A program made the translations under genes and the position numbers. Below are positions 53,674-64,000 of a stretch of DNA of 64,000 nucleotides, in pieces. Positions within the stretch are counted from its first letter, which is position 1. Each line of letters begins with the position of its first letter. The stretch comes from an uncultured Alsobacter sp. GTDB taxonomy: Bacteria; Pseudomonadota; Alphaproteobacteria; Rhizobiales; Beijerinckiaceae. Where the stretch lies: NCBI RefSeq assembly GCF_945952055.1, contig NZ_CAMFHB010000024.1, positions 27,671 through 91,670 of the forward strand, written 5' to 3'. The notes beneath the pieces were generated by a model. It worked only from the letters and a program-made list of their open reading frames with translations. It did no database searches and had not been told where the DNA came from.

Positions 53674-54954
53674 TCAGGGGGTGAGGCCGGGCAGAGGCAC
53701 GTGGACGAGGGCCGCCAAGGCCGCGGCCAGCGCCGGCGGCATCACCATCAGCCCGAGCTTCAGGAACGACCAGGCGCCCATCGTCTCGCCCTCCCGCCGG
53801 AGGGCGACGAGCCAGAGGATCGTCGCCAGCGATCCCGTGATGGACAGGTTCGGGCCGAGGTCCACGCCGATCACGACGGCGGCGGCCACCTGCGGCGGGA
53901 CATGGGCTGCCTGGACGGCCGAGCCCGCCAGGAGCCCGGCCGGCAGGTTGTTCACGAGATTGCACGCCACGGCCACGAGCCCGCCCGCCCACCAGGACGC
54001 CTCGGCGGGCGAGGTGGCGGCGAGCGCCTGGAGACGGCCCGACAGCTCGGCCAGGACGCCCGTGCGCCCCACGGCTTCGACCAGGACGAACAGCCCGGCG
54101 ACGAGGGGAAGCACGCCCCAGGCCACGCCGCGCAGCAGCGGCCCCGGGCTCTCCCGCTTCAGCGCGAGCACGGCGAGGCTGCTGGCGAGGCCCGCGAGCG
54201 CCGTCGGCCAGCCGAGAGGCTGGCCCAGCGCCGAGGCGCCCAGGATCGCCGCGGCGGTGAGGACGAGGCCGCCGGCGGCCAGGCGTCCCCCGCGCGACAG
54301 GGGCACGGGCGCGCCGACGGGCTCCAGCGTGCCGCACAGGGCCTTGCGCTGCGTCGCGTAGAGAACCGCGAAGGTGATGGCGACGGCGGCGAGCGAGGGC
54401 AGCCAGAACAGGGCCAGCCAGTCCGCCAGCCGCGGCATGGCGGCGCCGAAGATCACGAGGTTGGCAGGATTGGAGATGGGCAGCACGAAGCTCGCCGCGT
54501 TGGCGACGAAGGCGCAGACGAGCAGGTAGGGCAGGGGCTCCGCCTTCGCCGCCCGCGTCGCCGCATAGACCGCGGGCGTGAGCACCACGGCGGTCGCGTC
54601 GTTGGACAGGAGCGCGGTGACGGCGACGCCCACGAGGTAGACGAGCACGAACAGGCGCCTCTTCGACCCGCGGGCGGCAGCGACGGCGTGGACCGCGATC
54701 CAGTCGAACAGGCCCTCCCGGCGCGCCAGTTCGGCGGCCAGCATCATGCCGGCCAGGAACAGATAGACGTCGGTGCCCTCGGCCGCCGCGGCGAGCGCAT
54801 CCGCCCACGGCATGAGCCCCAGGAGCACGAGCGCCCCGGCTCCCGCGAGCGCCCAGACGGCCTCCGGAAGACGGAACGGCCGCAGGACGACGCCGCTCGT
54901 GGCGGCGGCGGCGATGAACCAGATCGCGTGGGCGGGAGAGACCGTGTCGAGCAT
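53674..54954 (-). CDS. ArsB/SLC13-type anion transporter
   Basis: About 426 residues, close to ArsB (429). Many hydrophobic segments; motifs ALLSNDATAVVLTPAVYAAT, NLVNNLPAGLLAG and IGVDLGPNLSITGSLATILW correspond to conserved ArsB segments (FANDG, NNMP, CDLGPKITPIGSLATLLW). Arsenite export or a related anion is possible, but no arsC or arsR is nearby, so arsenic is not established. I chose the ATG at 54954, which keeps the first membrane segment. It is divergent from the PAS kinase. Confidence 0.82.
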   Translation of the reverse strand: MLDTVSPAHAIWFIAAAATSGVVLRPFRLPEAVWALAGAGALVLLGLMPWADALAAAAEGTDVYLFLAGMMLAAELARREGLFDWIAVHAVAAARGSKRRLFVLVYLVGVAVTALLSNDATAVVLTPAVYAATRAAKAEPLPYLLVCAFVANAASFVLPISNPANLVIFGAAMPRLADWLALFWLPSLAAVAITFAVLYATQRKALCGTLEPVGAPVPLSRGGRLAAGGLVLTAAAILGASALGQPLGWPTALAGLASSLAVLALKRESPGPLLRGVAWGVLPLVAGLFVLVEAVGRTGVLAELSGRLQALAATSPAEASWWAGGLVAVACNLVNNLPAGLLAGSAVQAAHVPPQVAAAVVIGVDLGPNLSITGSLATILWLVALRREGETMGAWSFLKLGLMVMPPALAAALAALVHVPLPGLTP

Positions 54955-55232
54955 GGGCGTCCAGGAGGGATGCGGCGACTGGACCGGGGAACGAGAAGGC
55001 CGAGCCACCGCCGCACCAAGCTCAAACGCAGCAGCGCTCGAAAGGTTCGATCCACCTCTGCGGGGGCGGGTCACCCGTGCAGATGCGCGCGATCGGCGCG
55101 CCCTAGCCCTCGCTTGACACAAACCGCGATCCCGGTCCCAAGCTTCAGGCGGACGGCCATGTCGGACCGCGCGCCTGAGAAGACGCGGACCGGCGGACAG
55201 CCGTTGCCCAGGGGGCTGACCAGGAGTTGTTC

Positions 55233-59513
<4,281 letters not shown>

Positions 59514-59546
59514 GCGCGCCGCGCGAGCCGGTCGCCGCCCGGCGCA

Positions 59547-59930
59547 TCAACGGCCCGGGCGCTTCAGGCTCGCATCCGCGAAGGGGGCCGGGCGGCCGAG
59601 CACACGTCTGGTCCGTTCCAGCCAGACCGCCTCGTGCCGCAAGCGCGGGCCGAGGATCTCGCCGCTCTCCAGCGCCGTACAGTCCGCATCGTCGAGAGCC
59701 TTCTCGGCATGGCGCAGATGGTCTTCGAAAAAGCCGAGCTCCGCCGCGGCCTCGCGGTCGTCGAGCCCGCGCCAGAGTTCGACCCAATCCCGGCTTTCCT
59801 CGGCCTGTGCGAGATGCCGGCGCGCCTCGGCGCGCGCCCCGTCGCAGGTCTGTCGCGCGACGCTTTCGCTCGCGAAGGCGCCCAGGAGGGCGGCCACGAT
59901 GACCTTGGCCGCAAGCGAACCGTCCACCAT
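59547..59930 (-). CDS. Small secreted protein of unknown function
   Basis: About 127 residues. The signal peptide is MVDGSLAAKVIVAALLGAFA ... ARQ (about 1-27). The mature part is highly charged and helical (ARAEARRHLAQAEESRDWVE, then a DDREAAAELGFFEDHLRHAE stretch) with a Cys pair (Cys near 29, Cys near 83). I chose the ATG at 59930 because AAGGA lies eight bases upstream and a promoter lies about 40 bases beyond it; longer frames lack both. It converges on the PAS kinase. It resembles lysozyme-inhibitor LprI-like proteins only in shape. Confidence 0.7.
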   Translation of the reverse strand: MVDGSLAAKVIVAALLGAFASESVARQTCDGARAEARRHLAQAEESRDWVELWRGLDDREAAAELGFFEDHLRHAEKALDDADCTALESGEILGPRLRHEAVWLERTRRVLGRPAPFADASLKRPGR

Positions 59931-59969
59931 GACCGCAGTCCTTCCGCATCCACGCGATAGGATTGAAAG

Positions 59970-59998
59970 ATCATAATAGAGAGAGACGAATTCCACAA
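59970..59998 (-). promoter_or_regulatory. Sigma-70-like promoter for the small secreted protein
   Basis: On the minus strand, TTGTGG (59993-59998) and TATGAT (59970-59975) are 17 bases apart, in a notably AT-rich stretch. The predicted start of transcription falls about 30 bases before the ATG at 59930. Confidence 0.6.
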
Positions 59999-60147
59999 TA
60001 ATCAACAGTAGGAAGTGCCAGAGACAACCTGCAGCTTGATCGTGGCCTTTGACGTGGGCTGGGCGTTGCTTTCGCTTTCGGACCACCTCGATTGGCCTTA
60101 TGCATGCATGTCAGCCGGCAGCTTGATTCCCCCGACAAGCGACGAGC

Positions 60148-60351
60148 ATGAAAACACTGTCACTCCACGATCTCGACGCGCTCCTGGCCATCATCCTGCG
60201 GGTCAAGGGCGCCCACGTCGTCACGCTCCAGGCCATCAATCTCGGAGCCGAGGAGCGCGCGCGCCTTCTCGACGAAATCAGCGTGATCGATCGTCTCGCT
60301 CCGAAGCTCGTCAATGCGCGGCTCGAGGCGAAAGAACCCTCCCGCCGGTGA
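60148..60351 (+). CDS. Small hypothetical protein
   Basis: About 67 residues (MKTLSLHDLDALLAIILRVK then KGAHVVTLQAINLGAEERAR). The amino-acid composition is balanced and helical, unlike random GC-rich frames, which supports it as real. No domain is recognised. It stands alone in a 679-base interval between the secreted protein and the next gene. Confidence 0.5.
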   Translation: MKTLSLHDLDALLAIILRVKGAHVVTLQAINLGAEERARLLDEISVIDRLAPKLVNARLEAKEPSRR

Positions 60352-60608
60352 CGACGGCGCGGGCGGCTCGCCGCCCGGACGCCCACACCTTCAACAACCT
60401 CCAAAACATGCGGGATCCTCCAACGCGTGGAGGCCGGGCGATCCGCTTCGACGGTCGCACGTCCCGAAAAAACCGGTGTTTCTGAGCCCATGCAGTGTGG
60501 CCCGGGCCTTGCTGAGACCGTCGCGAGTCTGCCCCAGCACGCTCGTGCCAAGGCAGAGGCTCGTTCGGCAGCAAGGATGACGGCCACACCGAGGCCGGTG
60601 GAAGGACC

Positions 60609-60971
60609 ATGGGCGTTTCGGCAAGGTGGTGGCTGGCGACAGTCGTGTTCTGCGCAGCTCCGGGAGCACTGCTTGATGGTGCCTGCGCAGCGGACTGGTG
60701 GGTCTGCGTGGCCGTGAGCGACGACAGCCAGGCCTCGATCGTCACCGCCGGCACGTTCGCGAGCTCCCTGGACGTCGACCAGCTGAGTGACGCCTTTCGC
60801 ACATCCCTCCCGCTCCCCGATCCCGCGCGCTGGCGCTCCGTGTGCACGCGGTCGGACACGCGCGAGCAAGCGCTGGCCGCCCGACTGACGGCGAAGGAGT
60901 TCAACCTGCAGCGCCGCTATCGCGTGGGCGAGATCGACTGGAGTCCAGCCACGGCGGCCGCCGCGCCCTGA
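60609..60971 (+). CDS. Small secreted hypothetical protein
   Basis: About 120 residues. A signal peptide (MGVSARWWLATVVFCAAPGA ... CAA, about 1-27) is followed by a short mature part with AADWWVCVAVSDDSQASIVT, which has a hydrophobic strand and a Cys. GGAAGGA lies just before the ATG at 60609, close but acceptable. No family recognised. It ends 135 bases before the patatin gene on the same strand. Confidence 0.6.
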   Translation: MGVSARWWLATVVFCAAPGALLDGACAADWWVCVAVSDDSQASIVTAGTFASSLDVDQLSDAFRTSLPLPDPARWRSVCTRSDTREQALAARLTAKEFNLQRRYRVGEIDWSPATAAAAP

Positions 60972-61106
60972 CCGCGCGATACGGCGAGCGGGGGGCAAGG
61001 CGATCACATGCCCGGTATGAATTGCAAAATCACTATCTGACGCTTGCCCTCTTTCGGCTATGCTGCACCTGCGAACCGATCCAGCGGTCATCCCCGGGGC
61101 CAGCCC

Positions 61107-62345
61107 ATGAGCGCAGACCAGCGCGAGCGATCCGAGAAGCGCCGGCCTGGGAAGACCCCGCGGTCGCCGGACCGGCTGCTGCCGACCCGCGACAAGCCGG
61201 TGGACAATCCCGGCCGGCCGCCGTTCGAGGCGGTGGCGCTGGTCCTGCAGGGCGGCGGAGCCCTTGGCGCCTACCAGTGCGGCGTCTTCGAGGCCCTGGC
61301 CGAGCGCGACGTGACGCCGGACTGGGTCGCGGGCATCTCCATCGGCGCCATCAACTGCGCGCTGATCGCCGGAAATCCACCCGAGCACCGCGTGCAGCGC
61401 CTGCGGGACTTCTGGTCGACGATCACCGAGAACCCCTTCGTCGATCTGCTGTCGCCGCTTTTCAAGGACACGGGCGACCAGGCGCGCGTCGGCCTGAACA
61501 ATCTCAGCGCCTCCGCCGCGCTGGCGTCCGGGGCGAACGGCTTCTTCCGGCCCCGCATGCCGCCGCCCTGGCTGGCGCCGGTCGGCTCGCCGGGGGCGCT
61601 CAGCCACTATTCGACGGACGCGTTGCGGGAGACCCTCCTGAAGCTCGTCGATTTCGACCGGATCAATGACGGCCCGATGCGCCTGAGCGTCGGTGCGGTC
61701 AACATCCAGTCCGGCAACTTCGTCTACTTCGACACGACCACGCACCGGATCGGGCCCGAGCACATCATGGCGAGCGGGGCCTTGCCTCCCGGCTTTCCGC
61801 CCGTGGAGATCGACGGCCAGCACTACTGGGACGGTGGCCTCATCTCCAACACGCCGCTGCAATGGGTCGTGTCGGACAGCGGGGCGCGTCTGGACACGCT
61901 GGCGTTCCAGGTGGACCTGTGGAACGCCCGCGGCGACCTGCCGAGGGACCTCAACGAGGTCGCGGTCCGGCAGAAGGAGATCCAGTTCTCCAGCCGGACG
62001 CGGGCCAACACCACGAATTTCGAACGGATGCAGCGGCTGCGGGTGGCGCTGGCGGAGCTTCTCGACGGACTTCCGGAGAACCTTCGGGACGGGGCCGCCG
62101 CCCGGTTGCTGCGGGACGAGGCCGACCCGAAGGTCTACAACATCGTCCACCTGATCTACCGGTCGCAGCGCTACGAAGGCCATGCCAAGGACTACGAGTT
62201 CTCGCGCGTCAGCATGGACGAGCACTGGCACGCCGGGCTCACCGACGCGCGCAAGACGCTGCGCCACCGCGCCATCTACGAACGGCCGACCGATGCCGAC
62301 GGCGTGGCGATCTACGACGTGTGCCGCGACTGGCCCGACGGCTAG
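61107..62345 (+). CDS. Patatin-like phospholipase (DUF3734-type C-terminus)
   Basis: About 412 residues. The patatin active site is complete: oxyanion [11 protein letters not shown], nucleophile GISIG with Ser78, and the DGG aspartate Asp242 in YWDGGLIS. The C-terminal part (about 280-400, with [20 protein letters not shown] and [20 protein letters not shown]) matches the DUF3734 extension. No signal peptide. I chose the ATG at 61107; a GTG/ATG at 61044 is less supported. It starts a plus-strand row patatin-acetoacetate decarboxylase-3-hydroxybutyrate dehydrogenase, a conserved neighbourhood often linked to PHB or lipid storage, so the hydrolase may act on a lipid or polyester granule. Confidence 0.9.
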   Translation: MSADQRERSEKRRPGKTPRSPDRLLPTRDKPVDNPGRPPFEAVALVLQGGGALGAYQCGVFEALAERDVTPDWVAGISIGAINCALIAGNPPEHRVQRLRDFWSTITENPFVDLLSPLFKDTGDQARVGLNNLSASAALASGANGFFRPRMPPPWLAPVGSPGALSHYSTDALRETLLKLVDFDRINDGPMRLSVGAVNIQSGNFVYFDTTTHRIGPEHIMASGALPPGFPPVEIDGQHYWDGGLISNTPLQWVVSDSGARLDTLAFQVDLWNARGDLPRDLNEVAVRQKEIQFSSRTRANTTNFERMQRLRVALAELLDGLPENLRDGAAARLLRDEADPKVYNIVHLIYRSQRYEGHAKDYEFSRVSMDEHWHAGLTDARKTLRHRAIYERPTDADGVAIYDVCRDWPDG

Positions 62346-62428
62346 CCGCCGCGCCGGCGCCGCGTCGCGGGCAGCGCCGCCGCCCGTCGAACCCGACCGC
62401 AGTCCTTCCCCCGAGCAGGAGACCCGAT

Positions 62429-63166
62429 GTGAACAGCGACGACGTCGTCAAGCGCGCCTTCGCGATGCCCCTGACCAGTCCGGCCTATCCGCCGGGCCCC
62501 TACAGGTTCATCGACCGGGAATACATGATCGTCACCTATCGGACCGATCCGGAGCGGCTGCGCGCCGTGGTGCCGGAGCCCCTGCAGGTCGACGAGCCGG
62601 TGGTGAAGTACGAATTCATCCGCATGCCGGATTCGACCGGGTTCGGGGACTACACCGAAAGCGGGCAGGTGATCCCGGTCAGCTTCCAGGGACGCAAGGG
62701 CTCCTACACCCACTGCATGTTCCTCAACGACCACCCGCCCATCGCCGGCGGCCGTGAACTCTGGGGCTTCCCCAAGAAGCTGGCGCAGCCCCGGCTGGCG
62801 GTCGACATCGACACGCTGGTGGGAGAACTGCACTACGGGCGCATGCAGGTGGCCCTGGGAACGATGGGCTACAAGCACCGGCAGGCGGACATCGCCGCGG
62901 TGAAGGCGGGCATGGAAGCGCCCAATTTCCTGCTGAAGATCATCCCGCACGTGGACGGCACGCCGCGCATCTGCGAACTCGTCGAGTACCGCCTCAGCGA
63001 CATCGTGATGAAGGGCGCCTGGACCGGTCCCGCCCAACTGCAACTGCATTCGCACGCGCTCGCGCCCGTCGCGGAACTGCCCGTGCTCGAGGTCCTGTCG
63101 GCCGTCCACATCAAGGCGGACCTGACGCTCGAGCTCGGCAAGGTCGTTCACGATTACCTGGCCTGA
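62429..63166 (+). CDS. adc: Acetoacetate decarboxylase
   Basis: About 245 residues (Clostridium Adc is 244). It decarboxylates acetoacetate to acetone via a Schiff base; the lysine pair is visible as Lys116-Lys117 in ELWGFPKK, equivalent to the catalytic Lys115 with its pKa-tuning neighbour. [20 protein letters not shown] is another conserved region. It starts with GTG at 62429, with AGGAG seven bases upstream. It follows the patatin gene by 83 bases and precedes the dehydrogenase by 26, consistent with one operon. With bdhA it links acetoacetate to either acetone or 3-hydroxybutyrate. Confidence 0.92.
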   Translation: MNSDDVVKRAFAMPLTSPAYPPGPYRFIDREYMIVTYRTDPERLRAVVPEPLQVDEPVVKYEFIRMPDSTGFGDYTESGQVIPVSFQGRKGSYTHCMFLNDHPPIAGGRELWGFPKKLAQPRLAVDIDTLVGELHYGRMQVALGTMGYKHRQADIAAVKAGMEAPNFLLKIIPHVDGTPRICELVEYRLSDIVMKGAWTGPAQLQLHSHALAPVAELPVLEVLSAVHIKADLTLELGKVVHDYLA

Positions 63167-63192
63167 GGGCCGGACAACCGAAGGAGTTCGTC

Positions 63193-63972
63193 ATGGACCT
63201 CGCACAACGCGTCGGCATCATCACCGGGGCCGCCAGCGGCATCGGCAAGGAGATCGCCATCAAGCTCGCCGAGCGCGGCGGCATTCCCGTCATCGCGGAT
63301 CTCAACCTGGAGGCCGCCAAGGCCACGGCCGACGCCATCAAGGCCACGGGGGCGGATGCCTTCGCGGTGGCGATGGACGTCACCAACGAGGAGGCGGTGG
63401 AAAAGGGCGTCGCCGAGGTCGTCGCGAAGTACGGCAGGATCGACATCCTCATCAGCAACGCCGGCATCCAGATCGTCAAGCCGCTGGTCGACTTCCCCTT
63501 CGCGGACTGGAAGAAGCTCCTGTCGATCCATCTCGACGGAGCCTTCCTGACCACGCGGGCGTGCCTCAAGCACATGTACGCCGCCAACTACGGCCGGGTG
63601 GTCTACATGGGCTCGGTCCACTCCCACGAGGCCTCCAAGCTCAAGGCTCCCTACGTCACCGCCAAGCACGGCCTCCTGGGCCTGGCGCGCGTCCTGGCCA
63701 AGGAAGGCGCGGAGCACAACGTCACGGCCAACGTGGTCTGCCCGGGCTTCGTCCGCACGCCGCTCGTCGAGAAACAGATCCCCGAGCAGGCCAAGGAGCT
63801 GGGCATCTCGGAGGAGGAGGTCGTCAAGACGGTGATGCTGAAGGACACCGTGGACGGCCAGTTCACCACCACCGACGACGTCGCCTCGGCGGTGCTCTAC
63901 TTCGCGGCGTCGCCCACCAACGTCCTGACCGGCCAGTCGCTGGTGGTCAGCCACGGATGGTTCATGCAGTGA
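63193..63972 (+). CDS. bdhA: 3-hydroxybutyrate dehydrogenase (SDR)
   Basis: About 259 residues. NAD-binding TGAASGIG (11-18), NAG at about 89-91, and catalytic Ser141, Tyr154, Lys158 (YVTAK). The C-terminal [20 protein letters not shown] and [13 protein letters not shown] are close to known 3-hydroxybutyrate dehydrogenases. It interconverts 3-hydroxybutyrate and acetoacetate, the last step of PHB breakdown. AAGGAG lies seven bases upstream of the ATG at 63193. It is the third gene of the patatin-adc-bdh row, complete within the window. Confidence 0.9.
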   Translation: MDLAQRVGIITGAASGIGKEIAIKLAERGGIPVIADLNLEAAKATADAIKATGADAFAVAMDVTNEEAVEKGVAEVVAKYGRIDILISNAGIQIVKPLVDFPFADWKKLLSIHLDGAFLTTRACLKHMYAANYGRVVYMGSVHSHEASKLKAPYVTAKHGLLGLARVLAKEGAEHNVTANVVCPGFVRTPLVEKQIPEQAKELGISEEEVVKTVMLKDTVDGQFTTTDDVASAVLYFAASPTNVLTGQSLVVSHGWFMQ

Positions 63973-64000
63973 GCCAAGCGCCGCCGATGCGCCCCGGGAG

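Noticed and set aside
53674..54954. Complete arsenic-resistance operon
   Set aside because: The carrier resembles ArsB, but no arsR, arsC or arsH is adjacent; it remains an ArsB/SLC13-type carrier only.

Overview
The window is a very GC-rich, gene-dense stretch of bacterial chromosome. Several things point to an alphaproteobacterium of the order Hyphomicrobiales (Rhizobiales): the three families of palindromic intergenic repeats, the many ABC importers each paired with catabolic enzymes, the HWE/HisKA_2-type kinase, and the acetoacetate decarboxylase/3-hydroxybutyrate dehydrogenase pair. I cannot fix the genus. No rRNA, tRNA, CRISPR array, insertion sequence or phage gene was seen.

Layout. 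(1) 94-7190 is a sulfoester module: a formylglycine-generating enzyme, a CUT1-type sugar importer without its own ATPase, a LysR regulator and a cytoplasmic S1-type sulfatase. (2) 7329-14756 is a CUT2 (ribose-type) importer operon that ends in an enolase-superfamily enzyme and a GMC oxidoreductase. (3) 15043-18098 holds exonuclease III, an acetamidase/formamidase-family gene with an SDR, and a small DUF1330-like protein. (4) 18214-24486 is a peptide-type (Dpp) importer split into two divergent halves around a GntR/FCD regulator. (5) 25409-30536 holds two divergent units: an aspartoacylase-like deacylase, an M81 (MlrC-like) protein and an enolase-superfamily enzyme on the minus strand, and another enolase-superfamily enzyme on the plus strand. 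(6) 30622-41535 holds an alpha/beta hydrolase, an iron-type ABC pair, GNAT, dihaem cytochrome c, flavin monooxygenase, an atypical M24 protein, a LysR/azoreductase divergent pair and an SDR. (7) 41642-49754 is a second Dpp importer with an M20 amidohydrolase and a divergent LysR; its DppC gene carries a one-base frameshift. (8) 49851-59513 is a signalling and transport block: a CHASE3 kinase with an orphan periplasmic binding protein, an MFS carrier, an ArsB-like carrier and an eight-PAS hybrid kinase. (9) 59547-63972 has small secreted or hypothetical proteins, then patatin, acetoacetate decarboxylase and 3-hydroxybutyrate dehydrogenase.

The strongest new observation is a nearly identical 18-bp dyad (TCGTATA-N4-TATACGA). 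It occurs in the intergenic region of the GntR/Dpp locus (21705-21722) and again about 7.5 kb away between the two divergent catabolic units (29256-29273), overlapping the predicted -10 regions at both. It suggests one GntR/FCD regulator controls a Dpp importer plus a deacylase, an M81 hydrolase and two enolase-superfamily enzymes. That gene combination could be an undescribed catabolic pathway for an acylated or amide-linked acid-sugar-like compound.

A second pattern is that palindromic repeats and stem-loops in this window lie almost only at convergent gene ends or at junctions between a binding-protein gene and its transporter genes. That fits a role in 3' mRNA protection or in setting expression ratios.
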